Source of the DNA: Sedimenticola sp.
GTDB taxonomy: Bacteria; Pseudomonadota; Gammaproteobacteria; Chromatiales; Chromatiaceae
NCBI GenBank assembly: GCA_026197195.1
Contig: JAPHUG010000043.1
Coordinates: forward strand, 1 to 12,882
DNA: 12,882 nt
Reading direction: 5' to 3'
The position numbers and the translations under genes are program-made. This document shows, one piece after another, positions 1 through 7,757 of this stretch. The notes below the pieces were generated by a model. The model worked only from the letters and a program-made list of their open reading frames with translations, was not told where the DNA came from and made no database searches. The first letter of the stretch is position 1. The number at the start of each line of letters is the position of its first letter.

Positions 1-75
1 AGCGGTAGTTCAGTTGGTTAGAATACCGGCCTGTCACGCCGGGGGTCGCGGGTTCGAGTCCCGTCCGCTCCGCCA
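1..75 (+). tRNA. tRNA-Asp (anticodon GUC), 5' end cut by the window
   Basis: The sequence folds as a tRNA. The anticodon stem (26-30 with 38-42) encloses the seven-base loop CTGTCAC, with anticodon GTC at 33-35. A T-arm with the TTCGAGT loop follows, then the 3' acceptor strand CCGCTCC (65-71), discriminator G72 and an encoded CCA (73-75). GUC reads aspartate codons, and a G discriminator is usual for tRNA-Asp. The 3' acceptor strand predicts a 5' strand GGAGCGG, and the window begins at its third base, so two bases are missing upstream. Confidence 0.96.
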
Positions 76-89
76 AAGGTGAGAAGACG

Positions 90-119
90 CGGGGTATCCT
101 TGGATACCCCGTTTTCTTT
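90..119 (+). terminator. Rho-independent terminator of the tRNA-Asp gene
   Basis: A perfect 10-bp inverted repeat (CGGGGTATCC at 90-99 and its complement at 102-111) with a two-base TT spacer is followed by a T-rich tract, TTTTCTTT, at 112-119. It lies 14 bases after the tRNA CCA end and 33 bases before ppiD. It should end the tRNA transcript and keep it separate from ppiD. Confidence 0.9.
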
Positions 120-152
120 AATACTTTCCAGACATCGGATCTCAGGTACGTC

Positions 153-2069
153 ATGCTTCAGTCCATCAGGGAACGCGCCCAGGGAGTATTTGCCTGGCTT
201 ATTGTTGGCCTCATCACTATCCCCTTTGCACTCTTCGGTATTAACTCCTATCTCGGCGGTGGTTCAGAATCTGTCGCAGCCGTAGTCAACGGTGACGATA
301 TCAGTCAGCGTGATTTTGAAAATGGCTATCGCGATTTTCGCCAAAACCTCAGACAGCGTCTGGGTGAAAATTATCGCCCGGAGATGATTGATGAAGCCGA
401 GCTGAGGCAGGAAGTGCTTCAGGTCATGATTCGCAATCGACTGTTGGTGCAGAAGTCACAGTCACTGGGTTTGCGGGTCGGAGATGATCAGGTTAAGCAG
501 GTCATCAAGTCACTTCCCAGTTTTCAAGTAGGTGGCAGTTTCAATCAAGAGGCATTTGAGCGCGGTGTGCGCTTACAGGGACTGACGCCTTCTGGTTTTT
601 TTGAAGAGGTCAGATTAGGTCTGGTTAGTGAACAGCTATCCAAGGCAGTCGTTGGCTCGGAATTTACCACACCCTCCGAGTTGGACAGTCTGGTACGTCT
701 CCGTCTTCAGCAGCGTGAGTTTGAGCACGTGATTATTCCTGCCAAGACCTTTCTTGCTGAAGTTACTGTGAGTGATGATGCGGTAGCGACATATTATGCT
801 GCCCATCAGAATGATTACATGGCCCCTGAGCGGGTTAAAATCCAATACATCGATCTCGATGTTGCCAGTATCGCCAAGAGCCTTAAAGCGGATGATGAGG
901 CCCTTCTGACCTATTACAACCAGAACCAGAGCCAATACCTTTCAGCCGAAGAGCGACGTGCGAGTCACATCCTTATTGAACTGGAAGAGGGTGCTGATGC
1001 GGCTGCCATTCAAGCGGCCGAGTCGGCAGCCCAGGCTGTTTTGGAGCGGATTAAACAGGGTGAGGATTTTGCCGCCCTGGCAAAGGCCCTGTCAAAGGAC
1101 CCGGGTTCGGCAGAAGAGGGTGGTGATCTGGGCTATTTTGAGGCGGGTGTGATGGAACCGGCCTTCGATGAGGCGGTCTTTTCACTTGCGGTTGACGAGG
1201 TCAGTGATCTGGTCCGTACCCCCTTTGGTTTTCATATCATAAAGCTGACGGAAGTTCGTGAGCCCAAGGGCAAGTCCTTTGAAGAGGCGAGACCGGAAAT
1301 TGAACAGGCCTACCTGAAGAGTGAGGCAGAACGTCTGTTCTATGAGTATGCCGAGCGTCTGGGCAATATCAGCTATGAGGAGCCGGATTCATTACAACCT
1401 GCGGCTGATGCACTGGGTGTTCAGATTAAAGAGAGTGACTGGATCAGTCGCGAAGGTGGCGAGGGTATCCTGGCTGCGCCTAAAGTGGTCGGTGCCGCCT
1501 TTAGTGAAGATGTAATGGTATCGGGTAATAACAGTGAAGCGATTGAATTGAGCGCTGAGCATGTCCTGGTCCTAAGGGTTATCGATCATGAAGAGGCCGC
1601 AATCCGGCCACTGGATGAGGTCAAGTCTGAGATCCAGGACCAGCTGCGGGTGAAGCTGGCAATTGAGAAGGCAGACAAACGGGGTGCCGAACTGGCTGCC
1701 CGATTGGCGCAGGGTGAACGTCTTGAGTCGCTTGCAGCTGAGCTGGGTGTGTCTGCCCAACCCCTCAAGCAGATTAACCGGGATGAACAGGCTGTTTCAG
1801 CAGAGCTGGTTAAGCATCTGTTTGGCATGGGCCGCCCTGAAGCGGGTAAACCAGTACATGACCATCTGGCCCTGTCGCAGGGTGATCTGGCGTTACTGGT
1901 GCTTCACAAGGTCACTGATGGGACCTTGGCACAAGCCAATGATCTGGGTGGTGATGCCGCCTTGAATGATGCCTTGCAACGCTCCCGTGGCAAAAGTTAT
2001 TTCCAGCATCTGCAGGGGAACCTGCGGGCAGCCGCTGAGGTAACGATTACTGCAGAAACGGACCGTTAA
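153..2069 (+). CDS. ppiD: Periplasmic folding chaperone / parvulin-type peptidyl-prolyl isomerase PpiD
   Basis: PpiD is anchored in the inner membrane and faces the periplasm, where it assists newly translocated proteins near the Sec translocon. The 638-residue product is close in length to E. coli PpiD (about 620). It begins with a short charged N-terminus and one membrane segment at about residues 11-31. A SurA-N-like chaperone region follows (about 35-170), then a parvulin domain at about 266-367. That domain shows SHILI (His272), the GGDLGYF block (Asp325), Met334, Phe338 and PFGFHIIKL (His361). The remaining C-terminal region (about 385-638) is helical and charged, as in the family. The ATG at 153 is preceded by a weak AGGT (144-147) and puts the membrane segment at the very N-terminus, as expected. 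The position before fabI matches Pseudomonas, where hupB and lon lie upstream. No convincing promoter was seen in the 33 bases after the tRNA terminator. The parvulin site looks more complete than in E. coli PpiD. Confidence 0.95.
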   Translation: MLQSIRERAQGVFAWLIVGLITIPFALFGINSYLGGGSESVAAVVNGDDISQRDFENGYRDFRQNLRQRLGENYRPEMIDEAELRQEVLQVMIRNRLLVQKSQSLGLRVGDDQVKQVIKSLPSFQVGGSFNQEAFERGVRLQGLTPSGFFEEVRLGLVSEQLSKAVVGSEFTTPSELDSLVRLRLQQREFEHVIIPAKTFLAEVTVSDDAVATYYAAHQNDYMAPERVKIQYIDLDVASIAKSLKADDEALLTYYNQNQSQYLSAEERRASHILIELEEGADAAAIQAAESAAQAVLERIKQGEDFAALAKALSKDPGSAEEGGDLGYFEAGVMEPAFDEAVFSLAVDEVSDLVRTPFGFHIIKLTEVREPKGKSFEEARPEIEQAYLKSEAERLFYEYAERLGNISYEEPDSLQPAADALGVQIKESDWISREGGEGILAAPKVVGAAFSEDVMVSGNNSEAIELSAEHVLVLRVIDHEEAAIRPLDEVKSEIQDQLRVKLAIEKADKRGAELAARLAQGERLESLAAELGVSAQPLKQINRDEQAVSAELVKHLFGMGRPEAGKPVHDHLALSQGDLALLVLHKVTDGTLAQANDLGGDAALNDALQRSRGKSYFQHLQGNLRAAAEVTITAETDR

Positions 2070-2095
2070 TTGAATCGGCCCTGAATCAGGGGCAT

Positions 2096-2135
2096 AAAAA
2101 AACCGCGTGTCGTGATCAGCGACACGCGGTTTTTT
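2096..2135. terminator. Bidirectional terminator between convergent ppiD and fabI
   Basis: A 10-bp G/C-rich stem (CCGCGTGTCG at 2103-2112 with 2120-2129) encloses a 7-base loop. It has a run of seven A on its left (2096-2102) and six T on its right (2130-2135), so it reads as a rho-independent terminator on both strands. It starts 27 bases past the ppiD stop and ends 12 bases before the fabI stop, so it can serve both convergent genes. Confidence 0.93.
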
Positions 2136-2146
2136 GTGTCACTCTT

Positions 2147-2923
2147 TTAGGCCATGCCGACGATATGGTAGCCCGAGTCAACATAAAGGATGTCGCCGGT
2201 CACACCCGAGGCAAGATCAGAACAGAGGAAGGCGGCGGCATTGCCCACTTCTTCAATGGTCACATTGCGTCGTAAGGGATTTTTCTTTTCTGCTTCGGAG
2301 AGCATGCCTTTGAATCCACTGATGCCGGAAGCCGCCAGGGTTCTGATTGGGCCTGCTGAGATGGCATTCACCCGAGTCCCTTCAGGGCCCAGCGAGTCAG
2401 CCATATAGCGTACGCTGGCTTCAAGGCTGGCCTTGGCAACACCCATCACGTTGTAGTTGGGTATGGTGCGAACAGCACCGAGATAGCTCATGGTGATCAG
2501 TGAACCGTTTCTTCCCTGCATCATGGGGCGCCCGGCCTTGGCCAGTGCTGCAAAGCTATAGGCGCTGATGTCATGGGCAATACTGAAACCCTCCCGGGTC
2601 ACTGAGTCCACGTAGCTGCCTTCCAGCTGATCACGGGGGGCAAAGCCGACGGAGTGGACAATGGCATCCAGCCCATCCCACTGCTTGGCCAGCTCGGTGA
2701 AGACGTTTTCGATCTGCTCGTCCGAGGTGACATCGAGAGGTAAGACAATGTCAGAATCCAGCTCAGCGGCCATCTTTTTTACCCGCTCAAGGAGTTTGTC
2801 ACCCTGTGCAGTAAAGGCCAGTTTTGCCCCCTCACGATGCATAGCCTGGGCGGTACCCCATGCGATTGAGCGGTTGCTGGCAACGCCGACGATGAGAATG
2901 CGTTTGTCTTGTAGGAAACCCAT
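2147..2923 (-). CDS. fabI: Enoyl-[acyl-carrier-protein] reductase (NADH), FabI
   Basis: FabI carries out the last step of each fatty-acid elongation cycle in the cytoplasm, reducing trans-2-enoyl-ACP to acyl-ACP with NADH. The 258-residue protein is collinear with E. coli FabI (262) with a one-residue offset. It has the dinucleotide-binding segment [11 protein letters not shown] (13-23), the HSVGFAP loop (90-96), SYLGA (146-150) with Tyr147, and the catalytic pair Tyr157 and Lys164 in the Y-x6-K motif. [18 protein letters not shown] (184-201) is the strongly conserved substrate-loop region. The ATG (2921-2923) is preceded on the minus strand by AAGGA (2930-2934) at good spacing. It is convergent with ppiD and divergent from the transporter operon, so it is probably transcribed alone. 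This is the standard FabI type, the target class of triclosan and isoniazid-like inhibitors. Nothing is truncated. Confidence 0.98.
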   Translation of the reverse strand: MGFLQDKRILIVGVASNRSIAWGTAQAMHREGAKLAFTAQGDKLLERVKKMAAELDSDIVLPLDVTSDEQIENVFTELAKQWDGLDAIVHSVGFAPRDQLEGSYVDSVTREGFSIAHDISAYSFAALAKAGRPMMQGRNGSLITMSYLGAVRTIPNYNVMGVAKASLEASVRYMADSLGPEGTRVNAISAGPIRTLAASGISGFKGMLSEAEKKNPLRRNVTIEEVGNAAAFLCSDLASGVTGDILYVDSGYHIVGMA

Positions 2924-3083
2924 GTAAAGTCCTTGAGTGTTCGAGTGATTGTAGATTGATTGCCAATTGGTCTGGCTGTGAACTAGGCACTAAGTTACCG
3001 GAAAAGCTTCAAATGGAAAAGAACCCAATGGTTTTTTGTTGGTCTGTTCTAATATATGCTGTTTCGCCAAAGGAGAGTCATTC

Positions 3084-3119
3084 GTGTCGAGTGGGACAGG
3101 GCCATTACCCTCTCCCTAA
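3084..3119 (+). CDS. Putative 11-codon leader peptide upstream of the transporter operon
   Basis: An AAAGGAGAG Shine-Dalgarno sequence (3069-3077) lies 8 bases before a GTG codon at 3084, and no annotated gene start uses it. The GTG opens a reading frame of 11 codons, reading (V/M)SSGTGPLPSP, that ends with TAA at 3117-3119, 18 bases before the ATG of the binding-protein gene. The downstream ATG has only a weak site of its own (AAGAAG almost touching it, or AAGGA 15 bases away). A short translated leader coupled to the operon would explain this arrangement. It is not from a family I recognise, and the Shine-Dalgarno match could be chance or a remnant. Confidence 0.3.
   Translation: MSSGTGPLPSP
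3093..3116 (+). promoter_or_regulatory. Hairpin in the 5' leader of the transporter operon
   Basis: GGGACAGGG (3093-3101) and CCCTCTCCC (3108-3116) form a 9-position stem with one C-C mismatch around a 6-base loop, CCATTA. No T-run follows, so it is not a terminator. It coincides almost exactly with codons 4-11 of the putative leader reading frame. The right arm contains CTCTCC (3110-3115), which could instead pair with GGAGAG (3072-3077) in the upstream Shine-Dalgarno, so two mutually exclusive foldings are possible. The regulatory role is inferred. Confidence 0.4.
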
Positions 3120-3137
3120 GGATAACAATAAAGAAGA

Positions 3138-5345
3138 ATGCAAAATTACGGGCAACAGAATCAATCAGGATTAGAGAGGCGCCGGACCCGTTGGGTCGGC
3201 TGGGGCGTGCTGCTGTTTTTGCTGCTGTGGTTGACTGGTTGTGGGGAGCGGGCCTGGAATGCCCCGTACCCTTCCAGTGAGTCAAAGTCGAATACCCTCT
3301 ATAGTTCATTTGACGAACGCCCCAAGCACCTGGATCCAGCCAGATCCTATGCTGCCAATGAGTATGCCTTTATTGCTCAGATCTATGAACCGCCACTGCA
3401 GTACCACTTCCTGAAGCGCCCCTATGAGTTGGTTCCGTTGGCTGCGACAACGGTGCCGGTTCCTCTGTTTCTGGATAAGGATGGGGAGCCATTACCTGGA
3501 GATGCAACTGCGGATCAGATTGCATTCAGTGAATACGAGATAAATCTCAAGCCGGGCAGTCGCTATCAGCCCCATCCTGCGCTGGCTAAGGATGAAACAG
3601 GTCAGTTTCTTTATCATCAACTGGCACCGGAAGCGATCGCAAAGCTCAATACCTTGGCCGATTTTTCCGAGACCGGTTCCCGTGAAGTGACGGCCGATGA
3701 TTACATCTATCAGATAAAACGCCTGGCTAATCCAAAGCTGCATTCGCCTATTGCCAGTATCATGGCGGAATATATTGTCGGTTTTTCTGAGCTGGGCAAA
3801 GCATTGTCGGCCGAGTCGGAGGGTCAGCCGGGGGGCAACGGTTTCCTCGATCTAAGAAACCACTCGATGGCGGGCGTCACGAAGCTGGATCGCTACCGTT
3901 TTAAAATCCGTCTCCATGGTAAATACCCACAGTTTGTTTACTGGTTGGCCATGACCTTCTTTGCCCCCATGCCCTGGGAGGCCGATCTTTTCTACAGTCA
4001 ACCGGGACTTGAGAAGCGCAATATCAGTCTCAACTGGTATCCCATCGGTAGCGGCCCTTTCATGCTGTCGGAAAACAATCCTAATCTGCGTATGGTTTTG
4101 AGTCGAAACCCTAACTTTCGTGGAGAGGCGTATCCGCAGGAGGGTGAGGCGGCTGATGCAGCGCAGGGCATGCTGGCAGATGCCGGAAAGCCGCTGCCCA
4201 TGATCGATAAGGCGATCTACAGTCTTGAGAAAGAGGTGATACCGCGCTGGAATAAATTCCTGCAGGGTTACTACGATACCTCTGGGGTTAGCTCAGACAG
4301 TTTCGACCAGGCGGTGAAGTTTGGAGCCGGGGGCGATGCCAACCTGACTGATGAGATGTTGGAGCGAAATATCAGACTGGCCACGGCAGTGGAAACCTCG
4401 ATCTTTTATCTTGGCTTTAATATGGCAGACCCGGTGATTGGTGGTGATTCTGAAGAGAACCAGACCCTACGTCAGGCCATCTCTATTGCTGTTAATTTCG
4501 AGGAGTTTATCTCCATCTTCAGAAATGGCCGGGGTGTGGTGGCGCAGGGGCCGCTTCCGATCGGCATCTTTGGTAGCCGGGAAGGGCTGGAGGGTGTCAA
4601 CCCTGTGGTGTTTGATATCGAGAATGGCAAACCTAAGCGTAAATCACTGGAGGAGGCTCGCGCACTGATGGTCAAGGCGGGTTATCCCAATGGCAAAAGT
4701 GTAAAAACTGGTAAGGCCCTGGTGCTTAACTATGAATCGGCGTCGGCCGGTCCCGATAGCAAGGCACAGTTGAACTGGATGCGTAAGCAGTTCAAGCAGT
4801 TGGGTATACAGTTGGTTATCAGGGCCACGGATTACAATCGCTTTCAGGAGAAACTGCGTAAGGGTACAGGACAGCTGTTTATGTTTGGCTGGAATGCGGA
4901 TTATCCCGATCCTGAAAATTTTCTGTTCCTGCTGTATGGTCCCAATGGCAAGGTGGCCCATGCGGGGGAGAATGCGGTTAACTACGATAATCCGGAATTC
5001 AACCGGCTGTTTGATCAGATGAAAAATATGGATAACAGCCCCGAGCGCCAGCAGATTATCGACAAGATGGTCGCTATTCTTCGGCATGATGCGCCCTGGA
5101 TCTGGGGATTCTATCCCAAGGGTTTTTCGCTCTATCACAACTGGTATGGCAACGTGAAACCCAACCTGATGGCGAACAATACCCTTAAATATAAACGGAT
5201 TGATCCTGAGGTCAGGCATCAGCGTCAGCAAGCATGGAACCCTCCTGTGGTGTGGCCCCTCGTACTGCTGATTATTGTTCTTGTGGTCACGGCGATACCG
5301 GCGGTTTTGGTTTATCGGCGACATGAGCGGAGTGCAGCACGATGA
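3138..5345 (+). CDS. Peptide ABC transporter substrate-binding lipoprotein (SBP family 5) with C-terminal membrane segment
   Basis: This protein would capture peptides or similar solutes in the periplasm and pass them to the permeases encoded next. The N-terminus has a charged n-region (RRRTR, 14-18), a hydrophobic stretch (19-33) and the lipobox LTGC with Cys35, marking a lipoprotein. Family 5 features follow: YEPPLQYH (83-90), VTADDYIYQIKRL (184-196), YPIGSGPFML then RNPNFRGE (301-330), LRQAISIAVN (444-453), GPLPIG (471-476), LEEARALMVKAGYPNG (504-519) and FGWNADYPDPENF (583-595). At 735 residues it is longer than DppA (about 535) or YejA (about 600). Unusually, it ends with a hydrophobic segment (about 704-726) and a positive tail, RRHERSAAR. 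The ATG at 3138 is chosen because no other start precedes the signal peptide in frame. Its own ribosome site is weak. The stop overlaps the next start (ATGA). Family is certain; the ligand is unknown. Confidence 0.9.
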   Translation: MQNYGQQNQSGLERRRTRWVGWGVLLFLLLWLTGCGERAWNAPYPSSESKSNTLYSSFDERPKHLDPARSYAANEYAFIAQIYEPPLQYHFLKRPYELVPLAATTVPVPLFLDKDGEPLPGDATADQIAFSEYEINLKPGSRYQPHPALAKDETGQFLYHQLAPEAIAKLNTLADFSETGSREVTADDYIYQIKRLANPKLHSPIASIMAEYIVGFSELGKALSAESEGQPGGNGFLDLRNHSMAGVTKLDRYRFKIRLHGKYPQFVYWLAMTFFAPMPWEADLFYSQPGLEKRNISLNWYPIGSGPFMLSENNPNLRMVLSRNPNFRGEAYPQEGEAADAAQGMLADAGKPLPMIDKAIYSLEKEVIPRWNKFLQGYYDTSGVSSDSFDQAVKFGAGGDANLTDEMLERNIRLATAVETSIFYLGFNMADPVIGGDSEENQTLRQAISIAVNFEEFISIFRNGRGVVAQGPLPIGIFGSREGLEGVNPVVFDIENGKPKRKSLEEARALMVKAGYPNGKSVKTGKALVLNYESASAGPDSKAQLNWMRKQFKQLGIQLVIRATDYNRFQEKLRKGTGQLFMFGWNADYPDPENFLFLLYGPNGKVAHAGENAVNYDNPEFNRLFDQMKNMDNSPERQQIIDKMVAILRHDAPWIWGFYPKGFSLYHNWYGNVKPNLMANNTLKYKRIDPEVRHQRQQAWNPPVVWPLVLLIIVLVVTAIPAVLVYRRHERSAAR

Positions 5346-6319
5346 TCGCCTATATTATCCGACGCATGTTCTATGCGATTCCTATCTTGCTGGGTGTGAA
5401 TATTCTTACCTTTGTCCTGTTTTTTGTTGTTAACTCGCCGGATGACATGGCTCGCATGCATCTGGGCATGAAGCGGGTAACTCCTGAAGCCATTGAAAAC
5501 TGGAAGTCGGAAAGGGGATATGACAAACCGCTACTGTTTAATGCCTCCAGTCAGGGCGTCGGGCAGCTTACCGATACCATCTTTTTTAATAAGTCGCTGA
5601 AACTGTTTCAATTTGACTTTGGTTCATCGGATAGCGGCAGGGATATCGGCTATGACATCTCGCAGCGCATGTGGCCCAGTCTGGCAATAGCCATTCCGGT
5701 GTTGGTTATTGGGTTGATGGTTAACATTACCTATGCCCTGCTTATCGCATTTTTTCGGGCTACGTATATTGATATCTGGAGTGTGGTGCTGTGCGTGGTG
5801 ATGATGTCCATTTCGGGCCTGTTTTATATTATTGGTGGACAGTATCTGGTCAGTAAACTACTGCATCTGGTCCCCATCTCGGGCTACGACACAGGACTCA
5901 GTGCCATCAAGTTTTTGATACTTCCGGTCGTGATCGGTGTGGTGGGCGGTATCGGTGCAGGGACCCGTTGGTATCGCACCCTGTTTCTTGAGGAGATTAA
6001 TCGGGATTATGTCCGTACCGCACGTGCCAAGGGGCTCTCTGAAGGGGTGGTCCTGTTCCGGCATGTATTAAAAAATGCCATGATTCCGATCCTGACGGGT
6101 GTGGTTGTCGTGTTGCCCCTGTTGTTTATGGGGAGCCTGATTACCGAGTCCTTCTTTGGTATTCCCGGTCTGGGTAGTTACACCATTGATGCGATCAGTC
6201 AGCAGGATTTTGCCATCGTAAGGGCAATGGTATTTCTGGGGTCTGTGCTCTATATCCTGGGACTGCTGTTAACCGATATCTCCTACACATTGGTTGATCC
6301 CAGGGTGCGATTGTCATGA
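5342..6319 (+). CDS. Peptide ABC transporter permease, DppB/YejB type
   Basis: This is the first of two integral inner-membrane subunits forming the import channel. The 325-residue protein has the family's N-terminal membrane segment right after MIAYIIRRMF (about 10-30). A soluble periplasmic stretch follows (about 31-110), which includes the family's R-G-Y-D-K-P-L segment (58-64). Then come five more predicted membrane helices (about 113-137, 145-168, 190-207, 247-270 and 293-315). The EAA loop that contacts the ATPase is clear at about 208-251: INRDYVRTARAKGLSEG (219-235) with RHVLKNAMIPIL (240-251). The C-terminus, TDISYTLVDPRVRLS, is typical. The ATG overlaps the stop of the binding-protein gene by 4 bases and is preceded by GGAG (5329-5332). 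The gene ends in a second ATGA overlap with the next permease, so translation is likely coupled. DppB and YejB proteins are of similar length (about 340-365). Confidence 0.95.
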   Translation: MIAYIIRRMFYAIPILLGVNILTFVLFFVVNSPDDMARMHLGMKRVTPEAIENWKSERGYDKPLLFNASSQGVGQLTDTIFFNKSLKLFQFDFGSSDSGRDIGYDISQRMWPSLAIAIPVLVIGLMVNITYALLIAFFRATYIDIWSVVLCVVMMSISGLFYIIGGQYLVSKLLHLVPISGYDTGLSAIKFLILPVVIGVVGGIGAGTRWYRTLFLEEINRDYVRTARAKGLSEGVVLFRHVLKNAMIPILTGVVVVLPLLFMGSLITESFFGIPGLGSYTIDAISQQDFAIVRAMVFLGSVLYILGLLLTDISYTLVDPRVRLS

Positions 6320-7731
6320 TGGGTGAATGGGTCATACTCTGGACGGATGCACTGATCTTCATATTGGTGTTTTTTTCAATCGCCTTTGGCTACTATGCCG
6401 CGGGCAAGGAGCATCTGCGCGGCCCCTGGCGATTGGTCGTCCGCAGTCGGGTTGGTGTCAGTACCCTGGTGATTCTCAGTTTTTATGTCATCGTCGGTTT
6501 ACTGGACTCAATTCATTTTCATCCGCTTCTGCCATCCAAAGATCAGGCCGGCCAGCAGACCCAGTCGGCTGAGGTGATCAGTCTGTTTGATCATCTGGTC
6601 ACGCCTCTGAGGGTGCGCCAGGAGAAGACTTACTCTGCTCCTTTGGCGACTCATCTCTATGCTAAAGAGAATATCGAGCTGGCCAGCGGTGAAGTGATAA
6701 GAGATTACCCCCGACTCACCTACGGGGGGGCGCACCTGCAGCATCCGGATCAGGAGTGGTCCCGGGATATTTGGCGTTTGACCGGTATAGGTGTTTTGAA
6801 GGGGCTGCTGGTCAGTGTTGTGGTCACCAATATTCTTATCGCCTTGTTGGCAGGGCGCTGGAAGACCTCTTTTGGCGCGGTCGCTAAGGTACTAATTAAA
6901 GAGCAAACCACCGTCCCCTGGCGGGTGTTGCTGGCCACTCTGAGCAGTGTCATTCTGGTGCTTTTCTGGTGCGTTGAGCTGTCGTCCCATTACCATATCC
7001 TTGGAACAGACAAGGTGGGTGAGGATGTTTTTTATCAGGCGCTGAAGAGTATTCGTACCGGTCTATTGATTGGCACGCTCACTACACTGGTTATGTTGCC
7101 TGCCGCCATCCTGCTTGGGATTATGGCGGGTTATTTCAGGGGGTGGGTAGATGATGTGATCCAATACACCTATACCACGCTGAACTCGATTCCAGGCGTG
7201 CTGTTGATTGCGGCGGCCATTCTCATGTTACAGATCTATATGAGTAATCACGCGGATGAGTTTAACAGCCTGGTGGAACGGGCTGATCTGCGTCTGCTGT
7301 TTCTCTGCATTATCCTGGGTGTAACCAGTTGGACCGGGCTTTGCCGTCTACTTCGAGGTGAAGCGATGAAACTGCGGGAGGCTGATTATGTGCAGGCCGC
7401 TGTGGCGTTCGGTGTGGGTCATTTCACCATTATTGTCCGGCATATTCTTCCGAATGTATTGCACATTGTACTGATCACGGTAGTGCTTGATTTTTCTGGA
7501 CTGGTGCTGGCAGAAGCGGTGCTTTCGTATGTCAATATCGGTGTTGACCCGACGATGAACAGTTGGGGCAATATGATTAATAGTGCCCGTCTTGAGATGG
7601 CACGCGAACCGGTGGTTTGGTGGTCGTTGCTGGCCTCTATGCTGTTTATGTTTATTCTGGTGCTGTCGGCAAATCTGTTCTCGGATGTAGTACGTGATGC
7701 ATTTGATCCTCGCCTGCGCAGTTCGCGCTAA
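6316..7731 (+). CDS. Peptide ABC transporter permease, DppC/YejE type, with expanded N-terminal half
   Basis: This is the second channel subunit. The C-terminal half is a standard binding-protein-dependent permease domain. It begins at HILGTDKVGEDVFYQALKS (227-245), continues with RTGLLIGTLTTLV (247-259) and helices, and carries the EAA loop RGEAMKLREADYVQAAVAFG (347-366) with RHILPN (375-380). It ends in DAFDPRLRSSR. The N-terminal half is unusual. The protein has 471 residues against about 300-340 for DppC or YejE. Before the usual first helix (here about 45-65, after VVRSRVG) there is an extra segment at about 9-28. Between that helix and the GTDKVGEDVF motif lie about 160 residues, including a hydrophilic stretch (about 70-150) and two further predicted helices (about 155-179 and 204-222). 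The start may be the ATG at 6316, overlapping the previous stop, or the adjacent ATG at 6319; AGGG (6302-6305) precedes both. The frame is intact, so the expansion does not look like an error. Confidence 0.92.
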   Translation: MMGEWVILWTDALIFILVFFSIAFGYYAAGKEHLRGPWRLVVRSRVGVSTLVILSFYVIVGLLDSIHFHPLLPSKDQAGQQTQSAEVISLFDHLVTPLRVRQEKTYSAPLATHLYAKENIELASGEVIRDYPRLTYGGAHLQHPDQEWSRDIWRLTGIGVLKGLLVSVVVTNILIALLAGRWKTSFGAVAKVLIKEQTTVPWRVLLATLSSVILVLFWCVELSSHYHILGTDKVGEDVFYQALKSIRTGLLIGTLTTLVMLPAAILLGIMAGYFRGWVDDVIQYTYTTLNSIPGVLLIAAAILMLQIYMSNHADEFNSLVERADLRLLFLCIILGVTSWTGLCRLLRGEAMKLREADYVQAAVAFGVGHFTIIVRHILPNVLHIVLITVVLDFSGLVLAEAVLSYVNIGVDPTMNSWGNMINSARLEMAREPVVWWSLLASMLFMFILVLSANLFSDVVRDAFDPRLRSSR

Positions 7732-7757
7732 CCGCCTGACTAAGGAATCTCTGGTAG

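Larger units (their letters stand above)
2924..3137. promoter_or_regulatory. Divergent intergenic region between fabI and the peptide transporter operon
   Basis: This 214-bp region must hold promoters for fabI (-) and the operon (+). On the minus strand a TACAAT hexamer (2953-2948) is a candidate fabI -10, but there is no good -35 at the matching distance. On the plus strand TAATAT (3050-3055) is a candidate -10 for the operon, again with a weak -35; transcription would begin near 3062. Downstream are a strong ribosome-binding site at 3070-3075, a short reading frame and a hairpin, each listed separately. Promoter positions are inferred from hexamer matches only. Confidence 0.35.

Noticed and set aside
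2956..3280. Longer overlapping open frames in the fabI-operon intergenic region
   Set aside because: They run into the binding-protein gene out of frame, show no family features, and have no ribosome site at their starts.
4644..5324. 226-residue open frame on the minus strand
   Set aside because: It is entirely antisense to the well-supported binding-protein gene, has no recognisable domain, and no ribosome site was noted.
6724..6730. Run of seven G in the second permease as a possible frameshift site
   Set aside because: The frame stays open across it and the downstream permease domain is intact in the same frame, so there is no evidence of an indel.
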